Shown here: positions 34,523 to 43,681 of the stretch, piece after piece
Numbering within the stretch: position 1 is the stretch's first letter
Layout: every line of letters starts with the position of its first letter
Translations under genes and position numbers: made by a program
Assembly (NCBI RefSeq): GCF_025264645.1
Contig: NZ_CP073696.1
Location: 1,178,001-1,242,000 of the forward strand
DNA: 64,000 nucleotides
Origin: Edaphobacter lichenicola
Lineage (GTDB): Bacteria > Acidobacteriota > Terriglobia > Terriglobales > Acidobacteriaceae
Reading direction: 5' to 3'
Notes under the pieces: generated by a model
What the model saw: the letters and a program-made list of their open reading frames with translations, nothing else
Told to the model about the DNA's origin: nothing
Databases searched by the model: none

Positions 34523-35188
34523 ATGGCCATTGGGACGAAGCGCTTTCGCGCGGTTTTGGAGCCGGCCAGTAATGGGCTGGGGTGGGTGATTGTGTGGCTG
34601 CCGTTCGATGCGCAGACGGCGTGGAAGAAGATGGTGCGGCTCAGGGTGAAGGTGGAAGTGGGGGGCGAGGTGTTTCGGACGTCGTTGTTCGCGGATGCGG
34701 TTCGCGGTGGGTACTACATTCTGGTGAACAAGAAGATGCAGGCGGCTGCGGGGGTCAAGGTTGGGGCGATGGTAGACTTTGCGGTCGAGCCGGATCTGGA
34801 GGAGCGAGAGGCGGTTGTTACGCCTGAGTTTGAGCGTCTGCTGAAGCGGGAGAAGAAGCTGGCGAAGTGGTTTGGGGAGCAGAGCGAATCGATGCAGTAT
34901 GCGGTGGGGAAGTGGCTGAAGGAGGTGAAGGGCGCGGAGGCTCGGGTGCGGCGGGCAGAGCAGATGGCTGAGCGGATGCTGCTGACGATCGAGGGTGAAA
35001 AGGTGCTGCCGCCGGTGTTGGAGGCGGCGTTTCGGAGGACTCCGATGGCGCGGAAAGGATGGGAGTTGATGACGGCGACGCAGAGGAGGAACGGTTTGCT
35101 GGCGGTTTTCTACTATCAAAGCCCGGAGGCTCGACAGAAGCGGGTGGGGAAGCTGGTGGAGGAGTGTTTGAAGGTGGCGGCGAGATGA
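34523..35188 (+). CDS. YdeI/OmpD-associated family protein with DUF1905 domain
   Basis: A 221-residue soluble protein. The N-terminal half is a DUF1905 barrel (RFRAVLEPASNGLGWVIVWL, VRLRVKVEVGGEVFRTSL, GGYYILVNKKM), and the C-terminal half is the YdeI/OmdA helical domain (PVLEAAFRRTPMARKGWELM, QKRVGKLVEEC). I start at ATG 34523 after GGAGG at 34511-34515; the frame extends back to 34430, inside lpxB on the other strand. Its stop overlaps the hydrolase start. Its function is unknown; the lpxB gene begins only about 34 bp away on the opposite strand. Confidence 0.88.
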   Translation: MAIGTKRFRAVLEPASNGLGWVIVWLPFDAQTAWKKMVRLRVKVEVGGEVFRTSLFADAVRGGYYILVNKKMQAAAGVKVGAMVDFAVEPDLEEREAVVTPEFERLLKREKKLAKWFGEQSESMQYAVGKWLKEVKGAEARVRRAEQMAERMLLTIEGEKVLPPVLEAAFRRTPMARKGWELMTATQRRNGLLAVFYYQSPEARQKRVGKLVEECLKVAAR

Positions 35189-35994
35189 GAGACCGCGTTC
35201 TTTCTTTTGCGCTGGATGTTATCGGGCGGGTGTTTCTTCGGAGAGATCGCCAGAATGGCGAGATGCAACGTTTGCTCGATGCGTTCGCTTTCGAGCAGCA
35301 GCGCCTAACGATTCAAAGTGGGAGCAGAGATCTGTCTGCTGTGTATGTTCGAGCGAGCGATGATGCACTGGTGTTTCTGATCTGCCATGGGATCGGCGAG
35401 CAGGTTGAGTACTGGAGTGGCGTACAGAAGTTGCTGAAGGCGATGGGCATCTCGTCGCTTGTGTTCAACTACTCCGGGTATGGCGCGAGTACAGGAAGAG
35501 TGAGCGCGGCACATTGTGAGGAAGATGCGATTGCGGCTTATGGTGAGTTGAAGGTGCGCGGGCACCGTTCTATTTTTCTGCTGGGTTTTTCTCTTGGCAG
35601 CGGCGTGGTTTCAGCTGTTGCGCCGAAGCTCAAGGTTGATGGTGTGGTGATTTGTCAGGGGTATTCCACGCTTCGAGAGGCAGCGCATGCGTTTGGGTTT
35701 CGGCGTTGGATGACGCATGCTATGCCCGATGTCTGGCACAACGTTCGCCGGGTAAGTGAGGTAACAACTCCGGTTCTGGTCGTCCACAGCGATGGGGATC
35801 TGCTTTTTCCGGTGAGCATGGCCAAGCGAGTCCATGAGGCGTGTGAGGAGAGAGGGGAGCTGATCATCGCCTCTGGATGTGCGCACGATGGGCCCGTCTA
35901 TTTGCCGACAGAGGTGTATTGGCGACCGATTGTGGATTGGGCGATGCGGATCACTTCGAGGGTTGTTGCGGAGCAGTTGCCGACGGGAGACTAG
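35185..35994 (+). CDS. alpha/beta-hydrolase
   Basis: A 269-residue protein starting with an ATG that overlaps the preceding TGA (ATGA). The alpha/beta-hydrolase core shows ALVFLICHGIGEQVEYWSGV (oxyanion region with HG), the nucleophile in FLLGFSLGSGVVSAV (G-x-S-x-G), the Asp strand TPVLVVHSDGDLLFPV and the His in ASGCAHDGPVY. It belongs to the BAAT/Bem46-like group of small serine hydrolases, and no signal peptide is obvious. Co-translation with the YdeI-like gene links the two. The substrate is unknown. Confidence 0.88.
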   Translation: MRDRVLSFALDVIGRVFLRRDRQNGEMQRLLDAFAFEQQRLTIQSGSRDLSAVYVRASDDALVFLICHGIGEQVEYWSGVQKLLKAMGISSLVFNYSGYGASTGRVSAAHCEEDAIAAYGELKVRGHRSIFLLGFSLGSGVVSAVAPKLKVDGVVICQGYSTLREAAHAFGFRRWMTHAMPDVWHNVRRVSEVTTPVLVVHSDGDLLFPVSMAKRVHEACEERGELIIASGCAHDGPVYLPTEVYWRPIVDWAMRITSRVVAEQLPTGD

Positions 35995-38048
35995 TCGGCG
36001 CTGAGAGGTTGCAGGGGGACGGCGTCGCTGCCAGTGCCTAGTTCCTGGTCGCGGTACTGGAGTTGGTAGAGCTTCCAGTAGAGGCCGCGCTCGGTGAGGA
36101 GTTGCTGGTGGGTGCCGCGTTCGCGGAGCTGGCCCTTGTGCATGACAAGGATGGTGTCGGCGCGCTGGATAGTGGAGAGGCGATGGGCGATGAGGATGGA
36201 GGTGCGTCCGGTGATCATGCGGGAGAGCGCGAGGCGGACGCGGAGTTCGGTGTCGGTGTCGACTGAGGATGTGGCTTCGTCGAGGATGAGGATGCCGGGA
36301 TCGTGAGCGAGGGCGCGGGCGAAGCTGATGAGTTGCTTCTGGCCGGTGGAGAGGGTGGCGCCACGTTCGCGGACGGGCTCTTGAAACTGGAGCGGTAGCG
36401 TGCGGATGAAGTCGCCGACGTTGACCTCGTCGGCGGCGCGCTGGAGGCGCTCGTCGGTGATCCACTTGGAGCCGAGACGGATGTTGTCGGAGATGGTGCC
36501 GGTGAAGAGGAATGGATCCTGCAGGACGACGCCGAAGCGCTGACGGAGTTTCTTCAGGTCCTGCTCGCGGACGTCGACGCCATCGACGAGGATGCTGCCG
36601 TGCTGGATGTCGTAGAAGCGCATCATGAGGCCGGTGATGGTGGTTTTGCCTGCGCCGGTGTGGCCGACGATGGCTGCGGTCTCGTCTGGTTCAACGGTGA
36701 AGGTTACGCCGCGAAGGATCCACTCGATGGGGCGGATGCCCGCCATGATGCCGGTTTGGTTGCTGAGTTCTTCGTCGGTTGCGCTGGCGATGGTGTTGCG
36801 TTCGAATTCTTCGAGCGATTCGTAGGTGAACCAGACGTTGCGGAACTCGACGCGGCCGGAGTTGTCGCCTGCGATGGGTGATGGTGGCGAGACGATGGTG
36901 GGTTCGGTGTCGAGGAGCTTGAAGACGCGCTCGCTGGCGGCCATTGCGGCCTGGAGGATGTTGTACTTTTCGCTGAGGTCCTGAATGGGACGGAAGAAGC
37001 GCTGGGCGTACTGGATGAACGCGATGAGTATGCCGACAGTGACCACGCTGCTGACCTTGGGGAGTGCGTGAAGTAACGGCTGGAGCTCATGAAGTTGCGT
37101 GGCCTGGAGGTAGTGCAGGGCGGAGATGCCGCCTCGCCAGATAATGAGCGCGATGGCTGTTGCGCTGAGGAACTCGACCACAGGGTAGTACACGGCGTAG
37201 GCGAAGATGGCGTCGGTCCATGCCTGTTTGTTCTCTGCGTTGACGGCGGAGTAGTCGTTGAAGGCGCGGCGCTCGCGGTTGAAGAGCTGCACGATAGACA
37301 TACCGGAGACATACTCTTGCGTGAAGGTGTTGATGCGCGCGGTGGCGGCTCGCTGACGGCGGTAGCTGTCGCGGACGTAGCGTCGGAAGATCTTGGTGAC
37401 GTAGAGGATTGCAGGGATGACGGAGAGCGCAAGCAGCGCTAATGGCCAGCTCATTCGCAGCATGATGAGGACGATGAAGAGGAGAACGAAGACGTCCTCG
37501 AAGATGGCGAGAACGCCGGAGGTGAACATCTCGTTGAGCGCATCGACGTCTGAGGTGACGCGGGTGACGAGTTTTCCGACGGGATTGTGGTCGAAGAAGG
37601 AAGGCTGCATGCGCTGCAGGTGGCGAAAGATCTGACTGCGAAGATCGAACATGATCTTCTGGCCGGTCCACTGCATCATGTAGGTCTGAGCGAACTCGAG
37701 CACGTAGGTAAGAAGAAGGGCACCGAGATAAAGACAGCCGATCTGGGTGATGCCTGTCATGGGTTTGGAACTGAGGTGCCCCGCGAGCCAGGAGAGCTTG
37801 GCTGGCGGGGTGTCGGTCATGTAGGTGTCGACAGCGACCTTGACCAGATAGGGGCCCATAACGTCACTGGAGGCCTTGAAGAGAATGGTCAGAGCGGACA
37901 GGCCTGTCTGGAGCTTGTAAGGCTTGAGATAGGTGAGGAGACGCCGCATAAGGCGGGCGTCGTAGGCTTTGCCCGCGACTTCGTCGTCCTGCGAGGGCTT
38001 TTTCGCGGACTGTTCCTTAGCGTCTTTCGGTTTCTGTTCGTCTGCCAT
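35991..38048 (-). CDS. ABC transporter, fused permease and ATPase (exporter type)
   Basis: A 685-residue half-transporter. After a charged cytoplasmic N-terminus (about 30 residues) come six membrane helices of the ABC_membrane domain. The ATPase domain has Walker A IVGHTGAGKTT, the Q-loop VVLQDPFLFTGT, signature LSTGQKQ (a variant of LSGGQ), Walker B ILILDEATSSVD and the H-loop IAHRLST. Between the A-loop (VWFTYES) and Walker A is an extra segment of about 35 residues. It resembles heterodimeric TM287/288- or MsbA-like exporters. Its stop overlaps that of the converging hydrolase by four bases (CTAG). The substrate is unknown. Confidence 0.93.
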   Translation of the reverse strand: MADEQKPKDAKEQSAKKPSQDDEVAGKAYDARLMRRLLTYLKPYKLQTGLSALTILFKASSDVMGPYLVKVAVDTYMTDTPPAKLSWLAGHLSSKPMTGITQIGCLYLGALLLTYVLEFAQTYMMQWTGQKIMFDLRSQIFRHLQRMQPSFFDHNPVGKLVTRVTSDVDALNEMFTSGVLAIFEDVFVLLFIVLIMLRMSWPLALLALSVIPAILYVTKIFRRYVRDSYRRQRAATARINTFTQEYVSGMSIVQLFNRERRAFNDYSAVNAENKQAWTDAIFAYAVYYPVVEFLSATAIALIIWRGGISALHYLQATQLHELQPLLHALPKVSSVVTVGILIAFIQYAQRFFRPIQDLSEKYNILQAAMAASERVFKLLDTEPTIVSPPSPIAGDNSGRVEFRNVWFTYESLEEFERNTIASATDEELSNQTGIMAGIRPIEWILRGVTFTVEPDETAAIVGHTGAGKTTITGLMMRFYDIQHGSILVDGVDVREQDLKKLRQRFGVVLQDPFLFTGTISDNIRLGSKWITDERLQRAADEVNVGDFIRTLPLQFQEPVRERGATLSTGQKQLISFARALAHDPGILILDEATSSVDTDTELRVRLALSRMITGRTSILIAHRLSTIQRADTILVMHKGQLRERGTHQQLLTERGLYWKLYQLQYRDQELGTGSDAVPLQPLSAD

Positions 38049-38106
38049 GAGCTATCTCTATTCTAGATGCTTAAGCAGGACCGGGGATTCGAGAAGGCGC
38101 GTGCTA

Positions 38107-38877
38107 CTAGGGCGTTACGGATGCTTCGACCGCACCGATTACCTTGCCTGGGCCGCTTTGCTGTGCGAAGACAACGATGCGCATGTCGGCGATGTTGGCA
38201 TCTGCGGGGGCGGTGAGACTGAACGAGAGCGGTGCATTGTTGAGTTGTTTCAGGTTTCCGATGCGTTGCAGGCTGCGCACGACGCCTGCGTGTTGTAGGC
38301 GGCGACCACCGTTTTCGCCATTGCGAACGTTCGTTGTGTCTACGGGGTCGACCAGCGCGGCGTATAGATCGCCGTTGGGATGAGACTGGATGGCAGACAA
38401 GGTGACCACAGCGGAGACTTTTCGCGCGTCAACGATAGGCTTCGAGAGGGACAGATTGAGTTTAGCCGTCTGTGCGGCATGGGTGATGGCGCGTTGAGCG
38501 TGTGCGACGTCGTTGCCGACGAACTGATCGGTTCCATCGACTATCATCTGCGGAGTGTAGGCACCGCTTGTGTTGAGGCTGGCACTGTATTGGCTCTGGC
38601 GCTCGGTGTACTGATGGGACGAGAAGCGGTCGTGCCAGCCGAGGTTGTCCCAGTAGTCGACGTGCTCGCCGAGGATGATGATGTCGGCGTTCTGGATGGG
38701 TTGATCATGGTCGAGTTTTGCGAGGAGAGCGTCTGCTGGCGGGCAACTGGAGCAGCCTTCGGATGTAAAGAGTTCTACGAGGACCGGAGTGCGATTCGAT
38801 GTTGTCGTCTGTGCGTGAATTGGATTAACCACCGAGAGCAGTGATAGTGCGGCGAAGATGTTGCGAAGTTGAGACAT
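38107..38877 (-). CDS. DUF1223 thioredoxin-fold protein, secreted
   Basis: A 256-residue protein with a signal peptide (IFAALSLLSVVNPIHAQ). The mature N-terminus has the DUF1223 signature VLVELFTSEGCSSCPPADAL, including a CxxC pair in a thioredoxin-like fold, then NADIIILGEHVDYWDNLGWH and SAYTPQMIVDGTDQFVGND-like residues (TSGAYTPQMIVDGTDQFVG). DUF1223 is conserved in proteobacteria and acidobacteria but has no established role; a periplasmic redox task is an inference from CxxC. It lies 58 bp upstream of the ABC exporter's start, on the same strand. Confidence 0.9.
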   Translation of the reverse strand: MSQLRNIFAALSLLSVVNPIHAQTTTSNRTPVLVELFTSEGCSSCPPADALLAKLDHDQPIQNADIIILGEHVDYWDNLGWHDRFSSHQYTERQSQYSASLNTSGAYTPQMIVDGTDQFVGNDVAHAQRAITHAAQTAKLNLSLSKPIVDARKVSAVVTLSAIQSHPNGDLYAALVDPVDTTNVRNGENGGRRLQHAGVVRSLQRIGNLKQLNNAPLSFSLTAPADANIADMRIVVFAQQSGPGKVIGAVEASVTP

Positions 38878-38976
38878 GAACGGCCTCTCTCAACATTAGA
38901 GTCGCAATTGAAGATTTCGTTACCGCTTCAGAGGGAAATCCCGTGAAACAATTGGTGTGAGGGTGTTTCGAATCCA

Positions 38977-40203
38977 ATGGCTGGACCTGTCGGTGTCTAT
39001 ATTTCGGTTCCTTTCTGCAAGGCAAAGTGTACTTTTTGCAATTTTGCTTCGGGGGTGTTTGGCGGGGAGCGGATGCAGCACTATGTGGAGCGGCTTTGCG
39101 CTGAGATTCGTGCGGCACGATCGATGGCGCGGGGTTTGAATGCGTTTCTGCCAAGCGCGGTGGATACGATTTATTTTGGTGGGGGAACTCCAAGCTTGTT
39201 GTCGGGGGGGCAATTTGGGGAGATTTTTCAGCATCTGCGCGGAGAGTTCGAAGTGGCTGCGGATGCGGAGATCACGCTGGAGTGTGCGCCGGGACAGTTG
39301 TCGGATGGGACCCTGGATGAGCTGCTTCGGCAGGGCATGAATCGCATCAGCTTCGGGGTGCAATCGTTTGTGGACCAAGAGAGCGCAGCGGTAGGGCGTT
39401 TGCACACGCGGCTGCAGTGTGAGGCGGAGTTTGCTCGTGTGAGAGCGTCGGGACTGAAGGAGATCAACGTTGATTTGATCGTGGGTTTGCCTCATCAGAC
39501 TGAGGAGAGTTGGCGGTACTCGGTGGAGCAGGCGATTGCTTGTGAGGCGCCGCACGTCAGCGTCTACATGCTTGAAGTTGATGACGAGTCGCGTCTGGGG
39601 CGCGAGATGCTGGAGCAGGGAACTCGCTACAGCGCAGGCGCTGTGCCCACTGAGGACGAGGCGGCGGACTGGTATTCGCAGGCGTGTGTTTTGCTTGATG
39701 AGGCGGGAGTGCATCAGTATGAGATTTCAAACTTTGCGCGGCGTGGGCATCGGTCGCGGCACAATCTCAAGTACTGGGAGCGACAGGCCTATGTTGGCTT
39801 TGGCCTTGACGCGCACTCGATGTTGCACACCAACATGGGTGCGGTGCGATTTGCCAATACGAGCGATCTTGACCGATATCTTGGCAATACGCCGGTGGTG
39901 ACGCCGTTTCGTCTGCTGGAAGCTGATCAAGAGGTAGCTGCTCCAGAGGTTGATATTGTCGGACGCAATGAGGCCTTTGAAGAGTCGCTCTTTCTGGGGC
40001 TGCGGTTGGTTGAAGGTGTTGATCTGAAAAAGTTGCGCAGCCAGTTTGGCAATGCGATGGTGAAGGATGCTATGCCCGCTCTGCTTGAAGTTTGCGATGC
40101 GGGCTTATTGCAGATGAACGCGGACCGTGTGCGGCTGACTCCGCAAGGGCGTCTCGTATCGAATGAAGTCTTCAGTCGCCTGCTAGTACCTGTGGCGGCG
40201 TAA
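38977..40203 (+). CDS. hemW: HemW-like radical SAM protein
   Basis: A 408-residue radical SAM protein related to oxygen-independent coproporphyrinogen oxidase. The cluster motif lies at about residues 8-20 in ISVPFCKAKCTFCNFASG (C-x3-C-x2-C), and the fourth landmark is DTIYFGGGTPSLL. Later regions fit HemW: RISFGVQSFVDQES, INVDLIVGLPHQTEESW and YEISNFARRGHRSRHNLKYW, with a C-terminal winged helix (MNADRVRLTPQGRL). HemW is now viewed as a haem chaperone rather than a HemN enzyme. There are no haem genes nearby. The Cys spacing and the ISNFA/HN motif support the subfamily. Confidence 0.88.
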   Translation: MAGPVGVYISVPFCKAKCTFCNFASGVFGGERMQHYVERLCAEIRAARSMARGLNAFLPSAVDTIYFGGGTPSLLSGGQFGEIFQHLRGEFEVAADAEITLECAPGQLSDGTLDELLRQGMNRISFGVQSFVDQESAAVGRLHTRLQCEAEFARVRASGLKEINVDLIVGLPHQTEESWRYSVEQAIACEAPHVSVYMLEVDDESRLGREMLEQGTRYSAGAVPTEDEAADWYSQACVLLDEAGVHQYEISNFARRGHRSRHNLKYWERQAYVGFGLDAHSMLHTNMGAVRFANTSDLDRYLGNTPVVTPFRLLEADQEVAAPEVDIVGRNEAFEESLFLGLRLVEGVDLKKLRSQFGNAMVKDAMPALLEVCDAGLLQMNADRVRLTPQGRLVSNEVFSRLLVPVAA

Positions 40204-40232
40204 AACCAAACAATGTATGACCGAAGAGACTA

Positions 40233-41303
40233 ATGGAGAGTAAGAGCACAATGATTGACTTGCGCAGCGACACCGTCACCCGACCCACCCCAGCCATGCG
40301 TGAGGCGATGGCCTCTGCTGAGGTTGGCGACGATGTCTATAGTGAAGACCCTACGATCAATCGGCTGGAGAAAGAGGCCGCAGAGGTTTTTGGGAAAGAG
40401 GCGTCCATCTTTGCCCCGACTGGCACGATGGGGAACCAGATTGCAATTCGTCTGCACACGCAGCATGGGCAGGAGGTCATCTGCGAGTCGCGCTCGCATG
40501 TTCTTGATTGGGAGATGGCGATGATGGCGGCGTTCTCCGGTTGCCAGGCTCGGACCGTTGCGGCTGAACGAGGGATTCTTACGTGGGGCCACATCAAGCC
40601 GGCGATTGGCGCGAAGATTTATTACCGCGCTCAGACGGGCTTGATCAGTCTGGAAAACTCGCACAATATGGCGGGTGGTACGGTGACGCCCCTGCCGGTG
40701 TTTGAAGAGATTTGGGCGGGCGCCCGCGAGGCTAGGCTGCCAGTGCATCTCGATGGGGCACGAGTTTTCAACGCTGCGACGGCGCTTGGCATCAGCGTGG
40801 CGAAACTGACGAGCGGATTCGACACGGTGATGTTCTGTCTGTCGAAGGGCTTGGGCGCGCCGGTTGGGTCGATGTTGGTTGGGAGCAAGAAGGCGATCGA
40901 ACAGGCGAGGATTCATCGCAAGGCGCTTGGCGGTGGGATGCGGCAGGCGGGTATTCTCGCGGCTGCGGGACTGATAGCGTTGCATGAGATGCCGAAACGG
41001 CTGCATGAGGACCACGCGAATGCGCGGTTGCTGGCGGAGGCCGTTGCAGCAGAACCAAAGGTGGCGGAGATTGATCTCGGTTCAGTTGAGACCAATATCG
41101 TTATCTTCACGCTGCGTGCTAAAAACGGAGATACTGGCGGCGATGCTGCTGCGTTCGCGACAGCGCTGAAGGCGAAGGGTGTGTTGGCGAGTACGACTGG
41201 GCCGCACTCCGTTCGCTTCGTGACGCACTACGATGTTGATCGTGCGTCATGCCAGAATGCTGCTGCGATCATCTCTGAACAACTACATTCGCTTGCGGGC
41301 TAG
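40233..41303 (+). CDS. ltaE: threonine aldolase-type PLP enzyme (GntG/LtaE family)
   Basis: A 356-residue PLP-dependent aldolase that cleaves L-(allo-)threonine to glycine and acetaldehyde. Motifs are MIDLRSDTVTRPTPAMREAM, GDDVYSEDPTINRLE, FAPTGTMGNQIAIRLH, the Asp in HLDGARVFNAA and the PLP Lys in FCLSKGLGAPVGSMLVG. The next in-frame ATG at 40251 starts directly at MIDLRSD and could also be the true start. It lies 29 bp after hemW and may share its transcript. The family is secure; L-allo versus L-threonine preference cannot be told. Confidence 0.93.
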   Translation: MESKSTMIDLRSDTVTRPTPAMREAMASAEVGDDVYSEDPTINRLEKEAAEVFGKEASIFAPTGTMGNQIAIRLHTQHGQEVICESRSHVLDWEMAMMAAFSGCQARTVAAERGILTWGHIKPAIGAKIYYRAQTGLISLENSHNMAGGTVTPLPVFEEIWAGAREARLPVHLDGARVFNAATALGISVAKLTSGFDTVMFCLSKGLGAPVGSMLVGSKKAIEQARIHRKALGGGMRQAGILAAAGLIALHEMPKRLHEDHANARLLAEAVAAEPKVAEIDLGSVETNIVIFTLRAKNGDTGGDAAAFATALKAKGVLASTTGPHSVRFVTHYDVDRASCQNAAAIISEQLHSLAG

Positions 41304-41323
41304 CGGTAGTCGTTTTTGCTGCG

Positions 41324-43120
41324 TTAGTCTCCGCCAGCGTTAATGGTCGGATTTGTCGCTAGAAAGACGCTCAGCACCGTGCCGTGCGATGGGCCTGTCT
41401 TGCTTGTCAAGGCGATCGCGCCCCCGTGTTTATTAACGATTCCTCGACTCACCCAAAGTCCGAGCCCGGTTCCGTGTTCGCCTTTGGTTGTGAAGAACGG
41501 TTGGAAGAGATGTGGCTGTACATCCTCCGGAATGCCTGGGCCGTTGTCTGCTATCGTCACTGTCGCGCCAGGCTGTTGCTTCTGTCCGATTGCGTCGATG
41601 CCGGCACATCGTGGCGAAACACTCACCTTTACGGCACCACCGGGACCTGCCGCTTCTGCGGCGTTGGTCACCAGGTTGGTGAAGACCTGCCGCAGTTCAG
41701 CGGGAAAGGCCGCGACCTCAATGGGCTTCGGCATCTCGGTTGAGACCGTGACTCCGAGGTCACTCAAACGCCTTTCCATCAGGAGGAGAATCTCTTCCAG
41801 CATCTCTTTGAGATCGACGACTACGGGAGCCTTCGACTCGCGATATAGACCAAGCATGGCTCGGCTGATTTGCGTTACTCGCGCGAGTTCCTGCTCCGCC
41901 ATATCCATGAAGTGACTGGATTCTTCCTGTGAAGCGCCGTTACGCATCAGATAGAGCAGATTCGAGACCGAATCGAGCGGGTTGTGAATCTCATGCGCGA
42001 TGGTTGCAGCGAGGCGCCCGGCTACGGCAAGCTTCTCATTCGCCATCAGGGCCTCTTGAGTCTTGCGCTCCATCGTGATGTCGCGAAATACGAGGACGAT
42101 GCCAGTGGTCTCTCCCTTTTTGTCGTGTATGGGCGCAGCGCTATCGGAGATGTCCATCTCGGTGCCGTCTTTGCGTAGGAGGATCGCGTGATGGTTGGCC
42201 ATGCTGACGGTCTTGTCGAGGCGCTTGACCTTGGCGACAGGTGTCTCCATGGGCTCGCGGGTCGTCTCGTTGACGATGCGGAAGACCTCCTCCAGAGGGC
42301 GGCCATCGGCTTCGGTCTGGCTCCAGCCGGTGAGCTCGCGGGCGACGGGATTCATTAGCCGCACGAGCCCTTCGGCATCGCAGGTGATCACTCCGTCGCC
42401 GATCGAGTTCAGTGTGGTCCGCAACTGCTGCTCGGATTGGAAGAGCTCTTCTGCGCGGCGTCCCAAAATGTCGAGGGAACTTTGGTAGGCCTCTGAGACG
42501 GCGTGAAGTCGGCTTCGGGTAAACAAGCCGATCAGGATCCCCATGCCAAGGGCGAGCACGAGCAACCCGAGCAGCATGGAGCGAACCTGACGGTGCCACC
42601 GCGCGATTCGCCGGGTGCGGCTGGCTTCGGCCTTCTGGATGATGTCGTTGAGGTCGTGACGAACGGCGTCCATAAGGACTTTGCCGTGGAGGTTGAGATC
42701 GACGTCGTTGGTTTGGCCGCCGCCGCGAACGGTTGCGATGATGGGAAGGGCAAAAGCATCGCGCCAGGTCTGATGTTCGTCGCGCAGGTCGGCTATGTCA
42801 TGCTTCTGCTCGGCGTCCGCTCCGGCGACCTGATCAAGGTTCTGAATCTCCTGCTGGAGGCGGGATTCGGCGTCGGCGTAGGGCTGCAAAAACCTTGTGT
42901 CGCCGGTTGTTTCGTAGCCACGGAGACCCGACTCTTCATCGACGATCAGCTTAGAGACCAGGGTCGCCTGCGAGATGCGGGCGTCAGAATCCTGAATCAG
43001 ATTGACGGTCGCGTTCGATCCGCTGATCTGAACGTAGAGCGCGCCTGCTACGACCAGCAGCGCGACCACGGGCAGCAGGAAGACCTGTCTCAGAATGGTT
43101 TTAAACTGGCTTAGATTCAC
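41324..43120 (-). CDS. CHASE3 sensor histidine kinase with PAS domain
   Basis: A 598-residue membrane kinase starting with GTG. There is an N-terminal helix (VFLLPVVALLVVAGALYV), a periplasmic CHASE3 domain (VNLIQDSDARISQATLVSKL, DEESGLRGYETTGDTRFL), and a second helix (LLGLLVLALGMGILIGLFT). In the cytoplasm are a PAS domain (SIGDGVITCDAEGLVRLMNP), HisKA with the phospho-His in AATIAHEIHNPLDSVSNLL and HATPase_c (NLVTNAAEAA, DNGPGIPEDV, GTGLGLWVSRGIV). It follows a receiver-only gene by 27 bp on the same strand, which is likely its partner. The ligand is unknown. Confidence 0.95.
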   Translation of the reverse strand: MNLSQFKTILRQVFLLPVVALLVVAGALYVQISGSNATVNLIQDSDARISQATLVSKLIVDEESGLRGYETTGDTRFLQPYADAESRLQQEIQNLDQVAGADAEQKHDIADLRDEHQTWRDAFALPIIATVRGGGQTNDVDLNLHGKVLMDAVRHDLNDIIQKAEASRTRRIARWHRQVRSMLLGLLVLALGMGILIGLFTRSRLHAVSEAYQSSLDILGRRAEELFQSEQQLRTTLNSIGDGVITCDAEGLVRLMNPVARELTGWSQTEADGRPLEEVFRIVNETTREPMETPVAKVKRLDKTVSMANHHAILLRKDGTEMDISDSAAPIHDKKGETTGIVLVFRDITMERKTQEALMANEKLAVAGRLAATIAHEIHNPLDSVSNLLYLMRNGASQEESSHFMDMAEQELARVTQISRAMLGLYRESKAPVVVDLKEMLEEILLLMERRLSDLGVTVSTEMPKPIEVAAFPAELRQVFTNLVTNAAEAAGPGGAVKVSVSPRCAGIDAIGQKQQPGATVTIADNGPGIPEDVQPHLFQPFFTTKGEHGTGLGLWVSRGIVNKHGGAIALTSKTGPSHGTVLSVFLATNPTINAGGD

Positions 43121-43147
43121 GGCCCTCTCTTTGTCCTTTGGGGTTGC

Positions 43148-43522
43148 TCAGGAGGTGCTTACTGGATCCAGCAGGCTTGATAGCTTTTCCAGAAGGATCG
43201 GCGCACCTTCCCCTTTCGTCATGTAGAGGTCCACCACGTCGGTTACATCGGCCGAGAGGCCGATATAAGCGGACAATAAAAGAATAGGAACCTGCGGCTT
43301 GGCTTGACGCATCCTGGCCGCCACTTCGCCGCCATGCATTCCTGGCATCGAGTAGTCGAGCACAACAGCCTCCACCGGCTCGGCAGAGAAGACTTCAAGT
43401 CCGGCTGGTCCGTTGGAGGCGGTCAGAACGCGGTAGCCTGCGCGCTCCAGCAGGATCTTTCGAACTTCGAGCCCGATTTGTTCATCGTCGACACAGAGAA
43501 CGAGATGGGAGTTTTGTTTCAT
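43148..43522 (-). CDS. single-domain response regulator (receiver)
   Basis: About 124 residues; the ATG at 43522 starts exactly at the receiver domain (LVLCVDDEQIGLEVRKIL). Another ATG at 43618 would add 32 unconvincing residues. The acidic pair is DDE, the phospho-acceptor Asp lies in VEAVVLDYSMPGMHGGEV, the Ser/Thr position in ILLLSAYI, and the Lys in YMTKGEGAP. There is no output domain, so it acts like CheY or Spo0F. The downstream CHASE3 kinase on the same strand is the probable donor. It is divergent from phoB. Confidence 0.88.
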   Translation of the reverse strand: MKQNSHLVLCVDDEQIGLEVRKILLERAGYRVLTASNGPAGLEVFSAEPVEAVVLDYSMPGMHGGEVAARMRQAKPQVPILLLSAYIGLSADVTDVVDLYMTKGEGAPILLEKLSSLLDPVSTS

Positions 43523-43610
43523 CGATATCCGACCAGTCTCGGCCTGCAGAATTACTCTAGAGTATACGAACGTACCCTTCATACGGTTTACTGTGGACGA
43601 TTCATCGTAC

Positions 43611-43650
43611 GTTAGCAATCCCCCGTCAGTGGTGCGCTAACCTGACGTTA
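43611..43650. promoter_or_regulatory. dyad-rich divergent promoter region before phoB
   Basis: Two nested inverted repeats lie here: GTTAGC (43611-43616) with GCTAAC (43636-43641), and CGTCAG (43624-43629) with CTGACG (43642-43647). They sit between the receiver gene and phoB, which are divergent. They look like an operator, but they do not show the 11-bp direct repeat of a Pho box. Confidence 0.35.
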
Positions 43651-43681
43651 ATCAAGTTTCGGATCGACAGAGGTTTACGAA

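Noticed and set aside
34490..35119. Extension of the lpxB frame by 210 codons on the minus strand
   Set aside because: It opposes the YdeI-like gene over nearly its full length, is low in complexity and rich in His, Arg and Pro, and has no LpxB similarity.
36704..37432. Large serine-rich frame antisense to the ABC exporter
   Set aside because: It is a shadow of the exporter gene; GC-rich codons on one strand give long open frames on the other throughout 18-40 kb.
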